Shown one piece after another: positions 15,726-24,381 of a stretch of 64,000 nucleotides of DNA (the stretch's first letter is position 1; each line of letters opens with the position of its first letter). The stretch lies in NCBI RefSeq assembly GCF_020177055.1, contig NZ_JAIQXT010000005.1, positions 124,001 through 188,000 of the forward strand. Reading direction: 5' to 3'. The notes below the pieces were generated by a model, which was given only the letters and a program-made list of their open reading frames with translations, made no database searches and was not told the origin of the DNA. Source of the stretch: Sphingomonas sp. R647. Lineage in GTDB: Bacteria > Pseudomonadota > Alphaproteobacteria > Sphingomonadales > Sphingomonadaceae. The translations under genes and the position numbers were made by a program.

Positions 15726-17881
15726 GCGACGATATGGACGATATCCAGGCGATCTTCTTTGAAGAATGCGCCGAGGGGCTGGCCGCCGCCGAACAGGGGC
15801 TGTCGGCGATGCAGGCGGGCGACGTGTCGTCCGGTACGATCGCGGCGGTGTTCCGTGCGGTCCACTCGATCAAGGGTGGCGCGGGCGCATTCGGCCATGT
15901 CGCGCTGACCGCCTTTGCCCACAAGTTCGAGAATCTGCTCGACGAAGTGCGCGCTGGTCGCATCGACCCGACGCCTGGAACCGTTGGCGTGATGCTGTCG
16001 GCACTCGACGTTCTGTCGGATCATGTCGGCGCGTCGCAGGGCACCGCCCCGCTGCCCGATGACAGCGCGTCGCTGGCTGCGATCCAGGCAATCCTGGATG
16101 GCGAGGCCGCCCCCGCTGTCGCCGCGGCCCCCGCGCCTGCGCCCGTCGAAGCACCGGTCGCGACTGCGCCCGAAGAGGAAGACCCGTTCGGGTTCGAGCC
16201 GGTCGCCGTCGCACTCGATTTCGATTTCGACGCACCCGAAGAGACCCCGGACGAGCCGGAAGAGCCCGCCGAAGCAGTGTGGCGCGTCGAATTCGGTCCG
16301 TCGCGCGACGCGATGGCCGCCGGGGCCGAGCCAGTCCTGGTGATCCGCGAGCTGGAGGACAATGGCGGCCGCGTGGTCGCGGTCGATTGCGACGCGCTGC
16401 CCGGTCTGCGCGACGTCGACCCTGAGCAATCCTATCTGCGCTGGACGATCGAGCTGCCTGGCTGGACCGCCGAATCGCGTATCAACGATGCGTTCGACTT
16501 TGTCGCGCCGGATTCGCACATCGCGATCAGCCGCGTCGAGCCGAGCGCCGTCGAAGCCCCGGCAACCGATGCCCGTGCCGAGCGTCTGGACGATGCCCGC
16601 GCGCTGATCGAACAGGTGACCGCTGCGGCCACCGTCGCCGCGCCGGCGCTGGCGGCAGTCCCTGCCGCACCGCCGCCTGCCGCTGCGGACTCGGGATCGC
16701 AGACGATCCGCGTCGATCTGGTCAAGCTCGACATGCTGCTGAACCTGGTCGGCGAGCTGGTGATCCGCAATTCGATCCTGTCCGATCGCCTGAGCGCAAA
16801 GGATCAGGAGCGGGTCGAGCTGCCCGAACTCGCCCGCCTGACGCGCGAGATTCAGGACAATGTGATGAGCCTGCGCGCGCAGCCCATCAAACAGGCGTTC
16901 AGCCGCGTGCCGCGTATGCTGCGCGACCTGATGGCCGAGACCGGCAAGCAGGTGAACCTGCAGACGCATGGTGAGATGACCGAAGTCGACAAGGGCGTGA
17001 TCGAGAAGATCGGCGACCCGCTGACCCACCTCATCCGCAACGCGGTCGATCATGGCCTTGAAAGCACCGAAGAGCGGCTGCGCGCCGGCAAGTCGGCGCA
17101 GGGCACGATCGTCCTGTCGGCCGAGCAGAAGGGTGCCCGCATCATCGTCACGGTGTCGGACGACGGCAAGGGCATCGACCGCGCCCGCGTCCGCGCCAAG
17201 GCTGTTGAAAAGGGCATCGTGGCCGCCGATGCGGTGCTGACGGACGAGGAAATCGATCAGCTGATCTGCGCCCCCGGTTTCTCGACCGCGGCGACGATCT
17301 CGAACATCTCGGGTCGTGGCGTGGGAATGGACGTGGTCCGATCCAACGTCGAGGCGCTGGGCGGTCGGGTCGAGATCGCATCGGTTCCGGGCAAGGGCAC
17401 AAGCTTCACCCTGGTGCTGCCGCTCACGCTCGCGATCCTCGACGGCATGGTCGTCCGGCTCGCCGGTCAGCGCTTCGTGCTCCCGCTCGCCACCGTGATC
17501 GAGGCGATCCGCCCCGAGCCGGGCCAGGTCAGCGCGACCACGCCGGGCAGCGAAGTGATCGAGATCCGCGGAGACTATCTCCCGGTCCGTCGCCTCACCC
17601 AGGTCTTCGGGCTCCACGCCAATGAGGATCGCCCGGTGCATGAGAGCCTGGTGATCATCGTCGAGAGCGAGAGCGCCGGCCGCGTCGGCCTGCTCGTCGA
17701 CACGATCGACGACCGCCGCGAGGTGGTGATCAAGAGCCTGGAGCAGAACCTCCATCCGATCCGCGGTCTGGGCGGCGCCACCATCCTTGGCGACGGTTCG
17801 ATCGCACTCATCCTCGACGTCGAGGCGCTCGTCGCCCCGGCCGGACAGACCCGCAACCTTCTGAGAGGACTTGCAGCATGA
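15722..17881 (+). CDS. cheA: Chemotaxis histidine kinase CheA
   Basis: 719 aa. Domain order: HPt P1 with phospho-acceptor His48 in AVHSIKGGAGAFG; a long Ala/Pro/acidic linker (about 115-300) in place of a clear P2; P3 dimerisation (IRVDLVKLDMLLNLVGELVI); P4 ATPase (LIRNAVDHGLES; SDDGKGID; SGRGVGMDVV); and a CheW-like P5 at the C-terminus (RFVLPLATVIEAIRP). It phosphorylates the two CheYs and CheB in response to receptors. Overlaps cheY and cheW by 4 bp each, so it is translationally coupled. Confidence 0.96.
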   Translation: MSDDMDDIQAIFFEECAEGLAAAEQGLSAMQAGDVSSGTIAAVFRAVHSIKGGAGAFGHVALTAFAHKFENLLDEVRAGRIDPTPGTVGVMLSALDVLSDHVGASQGTAPLPDDSASLAAIQAILDGEAAPAVAAAPAPAPVEAPVATAPEEEDPFGFEPVAVALDFDFDAPEETPDEPEEPAEAVWRVEFGPSRDAMAAGAEPVLVIRELEDNGGRVVAVDCDALPGLRDVDPEQSYLRWTIELPGWTAESRINDAFDFVAPDSHIAISRVEPSAVEAPATDARAERLDDARALIEQVTAAATVAAPALAAVPAAPPPAAADSGSQTIRVDLVKLDMLLNLVGELVIRNSILSDRLSAKDQERVELPELARLTREIQDNVMSLRAQPIKQAFSRVPRMLRDLMAETGKQVNLQTHGEMTEVDKGVIEKIGDPLTHLIRNAVDHGLESTEERLRAGKSAQGTIVLSAEQKGARIIVTVSDDGKGIDRARVRAKAVEKGIVAADAVLTDEEIDQLICAPGFSTAATISNISGRGVGMDVVRSNVEALGGRVEIASVPGKGTSFTLVLPLTLAILDGMVVRLAGQRFVLPLATVIEAIRPEPGQVSATTPGSEVIEIRGDYLPVRRLTQVFGLHANEDRPVHESLVIIVESESAGRVGLLVDTIDDRREVVIKSLEQNLHPIRGLGGATILGDGSIALILDVEALVAPAGQTRNLLRGLAA

Positions 17882-18369
17882 ACGACCAAGAGACCCCCGC
17901 CGACGAGATCAAGATCGTCACCTTCACGCTCGGCAGCCGCAATTTCGGCATCGACATGCGCTCGCTGATCGAAATCCGTGAATGGGCCGAACCGACCCCG
18001 CTCCCCGGCGTTCCCGGCTACATCCTGGGCGTCACCAACCTGCGCGGCACCGTGGTACCGGTGATCGGCCTCGCCGATCGGCTAGGCTGGACCCCGAGCG
18101 AGATCCACGCGCGCTCCTGCGTGCTGGTCGTCAACATCGCGGGCAAGCAGGCCGGCTTCCTGGTCGACGAGGTCGATGACATCGTCGCGATCCAGGAAAG
18201 CGCGATCCAGGCGGCACCCGATGTCGAGCTGCAGGAATCGAACGTGATCTCGGGTCTGATCCAGATCACCGCCCGCGCCCGCGACGGAAGCGAGCCGAGC
18301 GCCCAGATGGTGCTGCTGCTCGACCTCGACGCGCTGTCGATCACCCGTCATCTGGACCTGGCCGCGTAA
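17878..18369 (+). CDS. cheW: Chemotaxis adaptor CheW
   Basis: 163-aa CheW domain protein linking CheA to receptors. Typical features are VTFTLGSRNFGIDMRSLIEI, the PLPGVPGYILGVTNLRGTVV block and CVLVVNIAGKQAGFLVDEVD. Overlaps cheA by 4 bp and its stop shares a base with the cheR start. It is the only free-standing cheW in the window. Confidence 0.96.
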   Translation: MNDQETPADEIKIVTFTLGSRNFGIDMRSLIEIREWAEPTPLPGVPGYILGVTNLRGTVVPVIGLADRLGWTPSEIHARSCVLVVNIAGKQAGFLVDEVDDIVAIQESAIQAAPDVELQESNVISGLIQITARARDGSEPSAQMVLLLDLDALSITRHLDLAA

Positions 18370-19247
18370 TGAGCATGTCGCTGGCGCCTGCGCCCATGAG
18401 CCCGCTGCTGTCTGACGGCGCCCCGCCGCTCGGCGACAGCGAGTTCGCGGCGATCGCGCGGATCATGATGACCGAGGCACGCATCAGCTTGCCGCCGACG
18501 AAGAAGGTGCTGGTGCATTCGCGCCTGTCGCGCCGCCTTCGCGATCGCGGGCTGGCGTCGTTCAAGGACTATGTCGCCTTTGCCGAGAAGGATCCGGAAG
18601 AGCTGCGGCTGCTGGTCACTGCGCTGACCACCAACCACACGCATTTCTTCCGCGAGTGTCATCATTTCGACCATCTGCGCGACGTGCTGCTGCCGCAGCT
18701 CAAGAGCGATCCGACGCGTGCGCCGGTGCGGATGTGGTCGGCCGGCTGCTCCAGCGGCGAGGAAGTCTATACGCTCGCGATGACGCTGATGGGGTCGGAG
18801 CGCAGTCAGGCAGAATGGATGCGCAACCGCGACATCCGCCTGCTCGCGACCGACATCTCCGAACCGGTGGTCAACGCCGCAGCCGAGGGCTTCTACGCCG
18901 CGTCGGGCGTGGACGGCGTGCCGGAAGCCTATCGCAAGGCGTGGATGGTGCCGGAAGGCAACGGCTATCGCATGGCAGAGGCGGCGCGCGCGCTGGTGAC
19001 GGCGCGGGTGCTCAACCTGTTCGGCGAATGGCCGATGCGCCAGCGCTATGATGCGATCTTCTGCCGCAACGTCATGATCTACTTTGACGATACGGCGAAG
19101 GAAGAGCTGGAGGCACGGCTGGTCGCGCTGCTCAAGCCCGGCGGCTACCTCTATATCGGACACAGCGAACGCCTGATCGGCCCCGCGGTCGCGCAGATGC
19201 GCAGCTGTGGAAACACCATCTATCAAAAAACGGACGGTGCAGCATGA
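18369..19247 (+). CDS. cheR: Chemotaxis protein methyltransferase CheR
   Basis: 292 aa. Transfers methyl from S-adenosylmethionine to receptor glutamates. The N-terminal helical domain is followed by TTNHTHFFRECHHFDHLRD, the SAM site MWSAGCSSGEEVYTLAM, and the conserved IFCRNVMIYFDD. Start at ATG 18369, overlapping the cheW stop (TAATG). Overlaps cheB by 4 bp. Confidence 0.95.
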   Translation: MSMSLAPAPMSPLLSDGAPPLGDSEFAAIARIMMTEARISLPPTKKVLVHSRLSRRLRDRGLASFKDYVAFAEKDPEELRLLVTALTTNHTHFFRECHHFDHLRDVLLPQLKSDPTRAPVRMWSAGCSSGEEVYTLAMTLMGSERSQAEWMRNRDIRLLATDISEPVVNAAAEGFYAASGVDGVPEAYRKAWMVPEGNGYRMAEAARALVTARVLNLFGEWPMRQRYDAIFCRNVMIYFDDTAKEELEARLVALLKPGGYLYIGHSERLIGPAVAQMRSCGNTIYQKTDGAA

Positions 19248-20296
19248 AGCGGGTCCGTGCCCTGATCGTCGATGACAGCCCGTCCATGCGGGCGGCATTG
19301 ACGCGCATCCTGTCGGGCGACCCCGAGATCGAAGTCGTCGGCGCCGCCCCTGAGCCGCACACCGCGCGCGACATGATCAAGGAACTCAATCCCGATGTGT
19401 TGACGCTCGACGTCGAGATGCCGGGGATGGACGGACTGTCGTTCCTTGAGCGGATCATGCGGCTGCGGCCAATGCCGGTGGTGATGTGTTCGTCGCTGAC
19501 CGCAGCGGGTGCCGAGGTGACGATCGAGGCACTGCGCCTCGGTGCGGTCGACTGCATCGCCAAGCCATCCGGCGGCCCCGCCGAGCTGGCGCTTGGTGCC
19601 GAACAGCTGCGTGCAACCGTCAAGGGTGCCGCGCGCTCGCAGGCGCGCAGGGGGCATGTGGCCCCGACTGCGCAGCGTCAGCCCCCTGCCCCGGCCCCCG
19701 GCCAACCCCCCTTCCGCGATGTCGTCATCGCGATCGGGGCATCGACCGGCGGCGTGGAAGCGCTGTTCAACGTGCTCGGCGAGCTGCCTACCGATTGCCC
19801 GCCAGTGCTGGTCGTTCAGCATATGCCGGCGGCGTTCACCGCCAGCTTCGCTGCCCGGCTTGATCGTGGCTGCGCAGTGCGGGTGGTCGAGGCCACCGAC
19901 GGTGCCCAGCTTCAGCGCGGCACGGTCTATATTGCGCCTGGCGGCTCGCACCACATGGTGCTCGACGGCGGCACGCATGGCCGGATCAAACTGGTCGCGG
20001 CCGATCCGGTGAACGGTCATCGTCCGTCCGTGGACATGCTGTTTGACTCGGTTGCCCGGCTCGGCAAGTCCGCGGTTGCCGCGATCCTGACCGGGATGGG
20101 CACCGACGGCGCGAACGGCATGCTGGCGATGCGCCAGGCCGGTGCGCGCACCTTCGGCCAGTCCCGCGAGGATTGCGTCGTGTGGGGGATGCCGCGTGCG
20201 GCGCTCCTGGCCGGCGCGGTCGACACCGAAACCAGCCTGTCTGCCATGGCAGGTGCCATCCTCGCCGCTTCGCGCGGCAAGTATCAGGAGCGTTAA
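19244..20296 (+). CDS. cheB: Chemotaxis protein-glutamate methylesterase CheB
   Basis: 350 aa. N-terminal receiver with Asp56 in LTLDVEMPGMDG, a Pro/Arg-rich linker, then the methylesterase domain. The catalytic triad motifs are the Ser in AIGASTGGVEAL, the His in VVQHMPAAFTASFA and the Asp in TGMGTDGANGM. It removes methyl groups from, and can deamidate, receptors. Lies between cheR and the second cheY without gaps. Confidence 0.96.
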   Translation: MKRVRALIVDDSPSMRAALTRILSGDPEIEVVGAAPEPHTARDMIKELNPDVLTLDVEMPGMDGLSFLERIMRLRPMPVVMCSSLTAAGAEVTIEALRLGAVDCIAKPSGGPAELALGAEQLRATVKGAARSQARRGHVAPTAQRQPPAPAPGQPPFRDVVIAIGASTGGVEALFNVLGELPTDCPPVLVVQHMPAAFTASFAARLDRGCAVRVVEATDGAQLQRGTVYIAPGGSHHMVLDGGTHGRIKLVAADPVNGHRPSVDMLFDSVARLGKSAVAAILTGMGTDGANGMLAMRQAGARTFGQSREDCVVWGMPRAALLAGAVDTETSLSAMAGAILAASRGKYQER

Positions 20297-20686
20297 ATGC
20301 CCGCGGCGTCAGCTATCCGAGTCATGGTCGTGGACGACCAGACCAGTATGCGCGCGATGATTCGTCGCGCCCTGCAGGACTTTGGATTCAAGGATATTCG
20401 CGACAAGGCGACCGCGCCCGAAGCGCTGTCGGCGATGCGCGTGGATCGCGTCCACCTCATCATCTCGGACTACAATATGCCCGAGATGGACGGACTCGAA
20501 TTCCTTGAGACCGTTCGCAACGATGCAACCCTCGCCAAGACGGTGTTCATCATGCTCACCGGATCGTCGGACCGTGAGGTCGTGGCGAAGGCGGCGGCAT
20601 TGGGGGTCAACAACTATCTCGTGAAGCCCTTTGCGCCGGCAGCGCTGAAGGAGAAGATCGAGCGCGTGTTCGGCGACTTGTCATGA
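20297..20686 (+). CDS. cheY: CheY-like response regulator (second copy)
   Basis: 129-aa receiver: MVVDDQTSMRAMIRRAL, phospho-acceptor Asp in LIISDYNMPEMDGLEFL, Thr in IMLTGSSDRE, Lys in YLVKPFAP. Starts directly after the cheB stop and overlaps cheD by 4 bp. The position corresponds to rhizobial CheY2, the motor-binding regulator; that assignment is by synteny only. Confidence 0.92.
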   Translation: MPAASAIRVMVVDDQTSMRAMIRRALQDFGFKDIRDKATAPEALSAMRVDRVHLIISDYNMPEMDGLEFLETVRNDATLAKTVFIMLTGSSDREVVAKAAALGVNNYLVKPFAPAALKEKIERVFGDLS

Positions 20687-21216
20687 GTGTTATCACCGCC
20701 AGCAAGATCACGATCATCCAGGGCGAGTTCGCGGTCATCGCGAAGCCGGAGATCGTCATCTCCACCCTGCTTGGGTCCTGTATCGCCGTGTGCCTGCACG
20801 ATGCGCGTGCGCACATCGGGGGGATGAACCATTTCTTGCTGGGGGAACCGAGCCCGGACCACAAGGTCAGCCAGTCCGAGCTGCAACGCTATGGCGTGCA
20901 TGCGATGGAATTGCTCATCAACGGCATGATGAAGGCGGGTGCCGAGCGCTCGCAACTGCGCGCGCACATGTACGGCGGCGCGAACATCATCGCAGGGTTG
21001 GGCGGGATCGGCACGGCCAACGCCGCCTTTGCCGTCCGTTTCCTGAAAACCGAAGGCATCGCCATCGGCCTGAACGACACCGGCGGGACGCAAGCGCGCA
21101 AGGTCGAGTTCCGGCCCTATGACGGGAAGATCCGGTGCACCTATGTCGCCGAACCGCCGCCCGTCACGCTGCCGCCGAAAATGCCCGCGCATGGCGGCGA
21201 GATCGACCTGTTCTGA
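20683..21216 (+). CDS. cheD: Chemoreceptor glutamine deamidase CheD
   Basis: 177 aa. The catalytic motif region is ISTLLGSCIAVCLHDARAHIGGMNHFLL, seen in two parts (GSCIAVCLHD with the nucleophile Cys; GGMNHFLL with the following His). The later AHMYGGANIIAG is typical too. It deamidates receptor glutamines and can act with CheY/CheC-type phosphatases. Translationally coupled to the upstream cheY. Confidence 0.94.
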   Translation: MSVITASKITIIQGEFAVIAKPEIVISTLLGSCIAVCLHDARAHIGGMNHFLLGEPSPDHKVSQSELQRYGVHAMELLINGMMKAGAERSQLRAHMYGGANIIAGLGGIGTANAAFAVRFLKTEGIAIGLNDTGGTQARKVEFRPYDGKIRCTYVAEPPPVTLPPKMPAHGGEIDLF

Positions 21217-21227
21217 GGGGTTTAATC

Positions 21228-21551
21228 ATGGAAGAAAACAACAACCCTATGGTCGCCAATTCCGGAGCCGACCCGATGATCGCCTCGCTGCACAGCGCGG
21301 TCGCGGGAGAATTGCGCCATGTTGGCGCGCTGATCGAGCAACTGGCCGAAGTGCTGGTCGGTGACGAGCATTTCGTCGACCGTTACCTCGACAAGCTCCA
21401 GGCGTTCGACCTGCTCGTCCAATGCACCGAGGAAAGCGCGGCGGTGCTCGACCGGCTCGCCGCTGGCGCCTGCACCCGCAGCGCGATCGCGCCCGTGCGC
21501 CTCGGCCAGATCCATGAGCGGCTGCACGCTGCCCTGCAGGCGGCGCACTGA
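21228..21551 (+). CDS. Small helical chemotaxis-operon protein, CheT-like candidate
   Basis: 107 aa, all-helical by composition, no membrane segment. ATG 21228 is preferred because the upstream open frame lies inside cheD. Its location directly after cheD matches the cheT (orf10) slot of the Sinorhizobium che operon, where the order cheY-cheA-cheW-cheR-cheB-cheY-cheD-cheT is the same. It contains DLLVQ at residues 61-65, which fits the DxxxQ motif of CheZ-type phosphatases and CheT. This suggests a CheZ/CheT-like role in CheY-P turnover or adaptation. Overall identity to known CheT cannot be judged by eye. Confidence 0.55.
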   Translation: MEENNNPMVANSGADPMIASLHSAVAGELRHVGALIEQLAEVLVGDEHFVDRYLDKLQAFDLLVQCTEESAAVLDRLAAGACTRSAIAPVRLGQIHERLHAALQAAH

Positions 21552-21553
21552 TC

Positions 21554-22405
21554 ATGGCCAGCCAGGCACCCAACACGCGGCCAATCGTGATCCGCAAGAT
21601 CAAGAAGGTGGCCGGTGGCCATCATGGCGGCGCGTGGAAGGTTGCCTATGCGGACTTCGTGACCGCGATGATGGCGTTCTTCATGCTGCTCTGGCTCATC
21701 AGCAACCCCGACAAGGAAACGCTGAAGGGTCTAGCCGAGTATTTCACCCCCGGCCCGCCGATGGTGGGGAGCGCGGGCAATGCTGCCGGCGGCGCTCAGG
21801 CCGGATCGGGCGGGCATGGCCGCGCCAAGAATGCCGATCAGGCCAAGGCCGCCGGTGTTCCCGCGATGGAGGCGCAGAGCGTCGGCACCGCGCGCGGCGG
21901 CTCCGCAACGATCCCGGACGCGACGCTGCGTGTATTGGCGCAGGAGCTGCGCGTGTCGCTCGACGCGATTTCCGCTGAGGCGAGCGCGCAGCAGAAGATC
22001 GAGTCCGACGAGGACGGACTGCGGATCACGCTGATGGACAGCGTGCGCCAGCCGATGTTCCGGCCCGGCACCGCGCAGCTCAACGACTTTGCCCGCCGCC
22101 AGTTAAACACCGTCGCCGAAAAGCTCGCCCGGTCGGGCGCACGCCTGACGATCGAAGGGCATACCGACGGCGCCGGCGGCGATACCGACGCCAATTGGCG
22201 CCTGTCGGGCGAGCGCGCGCTGACCGCGCGATCGACGCTGCTGGGTGGTGGGATCACCGCCGACCGCATCGCCGGGGTGATGGCGCGCGGGGCCAGCCAG
22301 CCGATGTACCCGGGCGAGCCGGCCCGCGCCGAAAACCGTCGCATCACGATCATCGTCAAGGGTGAATCCCCCGCGACGCCCGCCGATTCAAGTTTCAAAC
22401 TGTGA
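21554..22405 (+). CDS. motB: Flagellar motor stator protein MotB
   Basis: 283 aa. A basic cytoplasmic N-terminus (IRKIKKVAGGHHGGAWKVAY) precedes one membrane helix, ADFVTAMMAFFMLLWLIS, carrying the ion-binding Asp. The periplasmic C-terminal OmpA-like domain contains LTIEGHTDGAG and NWRLSGERALTAR for murein binding. A Gly/Ala-rich linker lies between. Separated from its partner motA by the whole che gene set; probably in one transcript. Followed by fliL after 10 bp. Confidence 0.95.
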   Translation: MASQAPNTRPIVIRKIKKVAGGHHGGAWKVAYADFVTAMMAFFMLLWLISNPDKETLKGLAEYFTPGPPMVGSAGNAAGGAQAGSGGHGRAKNADQAKAAGVPAMEAQSVGTARGGSATIPDATLRVLAQELRVSLDAISAEASAQQKIESDEDGLRITLMDSVRQPMFRPGTAQLNDFARRQLNTVAEKLARSGARLTIEGHTDGAGGDTDANWRLSGERALTARSTLLGGGITADRIAGVMARGASQPMYPGEPARAENRRITIIVKGESPATPADSSFKL

Positions 22406-22415
22406 GCGCAGGACA

Positions 22416-22865
22416 ATGAAGAAGATCCTGTTCCCCATTATCCTGTTGATCACCGGCGGTGCGATCGGCGCGGGGAGCGGCTACGCGACCAACTTCTTCC
22501 TCGGCACGCCTGCTGGCGCGACGACCGCCAAGCCTGAACCCGCCGAAGAAGAACCGGGCCAGTTCGTCACCGTCCCCGCGATGACCGCGCCGCTGGTGCT
22601 GAAGGACGGCAAGCTGTCCGGCTATGCGACGTTCGAGGTCCAGCTGGAGGTCGACGAAAGCCAGGTCGAAGCAGTCACTGCGCGCCTCCCCTTTCTGCAG
22701 CACGCGATCAACCTGCGTACCTTCAAGGTGCCGCTGGCGGCGGGCGCGGACGGGATGCTGCCCGATCTCGACAATTTCCGCCGCGTGGTGATCGAGGCGG
22801 CGCGCGAGGCGATCGGTCCGGACAAGGTGCGCAAGGTCGCGATCACAAAGGCCGAGCCGGCGTGA
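22416..22865 (+). CDS. fliL: Flagellar basal-body-associated protein FliL
   Basis: 149 aa, one N-terminal membrane helix (KILFPIILLITGGAIGAGSG), then a periplasmic domain. FliL surrounds the stator and supports torque. Similarity is moderate: FVTVPAMTAPLV and the late RRVVIEAAREAIGPDKVRKV fit the family pattern. Position directly after motB supports the call. ATG 22416 chosen (AGGACA just upstream); it overlaps the PilZ gene by 4 bp. Confidence 0.75.
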   Translation: MKKILFPIILLITGGAIGAGSGYATNFFLGTPAGATTAKPEPAEEEPGQFVTVPAMTAPLVLKDGKLSGYATFEVQLEVDESQVEAVTARLPFLQHAINLRTFKVPLAAGADGMLPDLDNFRRVVIEAAREAIGPDKVRKVAITKAEPA

Positions 22866-23503
22866 TGTACAGCGACCATCCCGAGCGCTGGGACAGTGCG
22901 CCGACCGCGCTCGACGACCGCCGCAGTGGCGGCGACACCCGGCTGGTCACGACCCTGCTGGTCGGGCGCCTAGTGACACCGCGCGGTGACGTCGTCTGCC
23001 GGGTGCGCAACATCTCCGAAAGCGGCGCACGGATCGAGTGCGCAATCGCCCTGTCGCGCGGCGAGCGCGTGCAGCTCGAGCTGCGCGGCGCTGAGCTGCT
23101 GGATGCCGAAATCGCCTGGTCTCAGGGCGGGGCGTGCGGCCTGCGCTTCCTGTCGAAGGTTCCCGCCGAACTGATCCTGAAGCCGTCGCCCAAGCAACAG
23201 GGCTGGCACAACCGCCTGCCACGGCTCGAAACCGAATGCGCGGTGCTCGTCACCTGCGACGGCCGACGCCTCGCCGCGACGCTGCGCGACATCAATCAGC
23301 GCGGGCTGCGGATTGACGGGCTCAGCCGCACGCTGACGCAAGGGACGCTGTCGGTCCATATTCCCCAGCTGGGCACGGTCAACGCCGCGATCCGCTGGCA
23401 GCGCGAGGACGCAGCCGGGCTGCAATTCCTGACCCCATTGCGGTTCGAGACGCTGTCAGCCTGGCTCCTCGATCCGGCGAGTCGGTTCGGCCGGCGGGAT
23501 TAG
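22862..23503 (+). CDS. Tandem PilZ-domain protein
   Basis: 213 aa with two PilZ-like units (about 18-110 and 115-205). The first has NISESG (50-55), matching the (D/N)xSxxG part of the c-di-GMP site, but only a poor RxxxR (DDRRSGGDTR). The second has HNRLPRLE and DINQRG, both degenerate. Coupled to fliL and motB, it is a candidate YcgR-like brake that links c-di-GMP to the stator; binding of c-di-GMP is uncertain. Last gene of the motA-che operon; convergent with fliP across a repeat. Confidence 0.75.
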   Translation: MMYSDHPERWDSAPTALDDRRSGGDTRLVTTLLVGRLVTPRGDVVCRVRNISESGARIECAIALSRGERVQLELRGAELLDAEIAWSQGGACGLRFLSKVPAELILKPSPKQQGWHNRLPRLETECAVLVTCDGRRLAATLRDINQRGLRIDGLSRTLTQGTLSVHIPQLGTVNAAIRWQREDAAGLQFLTPLRFETLSAWLLDPASRFGRRD

Positions 23504-23530
23504 GCTTCAGCCAAGCGGGCGTCTCCAACG

Positions 23531-23614
23531 CCGTTTGTGCTGAGCTTGTCGAAGCACCGGTCCCGCACTCAGTCCGGCCGGGATACGGCCCTTCGACAAG
23601 CTCAGGGCAAACGG
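23531..23614. repeat. Intergenic inverted repeat between pilZ and fliP
   Basis: Arms 23531-23554 and 23591-23614 are complementary at 22 of 24 positions, with the cores TGAGCTTGTCGAAG and CTTCGACAAGCTCA. It lies between two convergent genes. Repeats with this core are widespread in sphingomonad genomes (general recollection, not checked here). It can fold into a long hairpin and may terminate both operons. Confidence 0.7.
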
Positions 23615-23634
23615 TCGTTGCGAATGCCAGAAGC

Positions 23635-24381
23635 CTACCCCGTCCCGAAACTTCGGATCAGGCTGCCTGCCACCAGCGCCCAGCCGTCGACCAGCACGAA
23701 AAAGATGATCTTGCACGGCAAGGCGATCGTCGTCGGCGGCAGCATCATCATACCCATCGCCATCAGCACCGCCGACACGGCGAGGTCAATAACGAGGAAG
23801 GGCAGCAGCAACAGAAAGCCGATTTCGAACGCGCGACGCAGCTCGGAGATCATGAAGGCCGGGATCAGCGTGCCAAGCGGCACCTCGGCACGGGTCTTGG
23901 CCGGTTCTGCGGCAAGGCCGTTGAACAGTGCGATATCGTCGTCGCGCACCTGGCTCAGCATGAACTTGCGAAACGGCGCGGCGGTCTTTTCGAACGCGAC
24001 ATCCTCGGTGATCTTGCCTTCGGTATAGGGTTTGATCCCGGCGGTCCACGCCGCCTCCAGCGTCGGCGTCATCACGAACATCGACAGGAACAGTGCCAGG
24101 CTGATGATCACCGGGTTGGGCGGGACGCCCTGCGCGCCGAGACCGGTGCGCAGCAACGACAGCGCGACGACGATGCGGGTGAACGACGTCACCGTCATCA
24201 GGATGCCAGGCGCCAGGCTGAGCACGGTCAGCAGCGCGACCATGCCGATCGCCTTGCCGCTCATCGACCCGCCTGCCAGATCCAGCGCCGAGCCCCCTGC
24301 CCCGCCCCCCGCGGCAGCCGCGGCAGTGGCAGGAATCAGTAGCAGGACAGCGGCGAGACCGACGCGAAGCAGCTTAGGCAT
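23635..24381 (-). CDS. fliP: Flagellar export apparatus protein FliP
   Basis: 248 aa. Part of the FliPQR export gate. It has an N-terminal signal peptide (MPKLLRVGLAAVLLLIPATA), as usual for FliP, then LSLAPGILMTVTSFTRIVVA, the FliP signature, and further membrane helices including FLLLLPFLVIDLAVSAVLMA. Start at ATG 24381 (MPKLLRV); the longer frame to 24465 lies inside fliO. Overlaps fliO by 8 bp. Last gene of fliN-fliO-fliP. Confidence 0.95.
   Translation of the reverse strand: MPKLLRVGLAAVLLLIPATAAAAAGGGAGGSALDLAGGSMSGKAIGMVALLTVLSLAPGILMTVTSFTRIVVALSLLRTGLGAQGVPPNPVIISLALFLSMFVMTPTLEAAWTAGIKPYTEGKITEDVAFEKTAAPFRKFMLSQVRDDDIALFNGLAAEPAKTRAEVPLGTLIPAFMISELRRAFEIGFLLLLPFLVIDLAVSAVLMAMGMMMLPPTTIALPCKIIFFVLVDGWALVAGSLIRSFGTG

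Noticed and set aside
15269..17755. An 828-codon minus-strand open frame opposite cheA
   Set aside because: It is antisense to a clear CheA with all kinase motifs; its translation is His/Arg/Asp-rich and without domain features.
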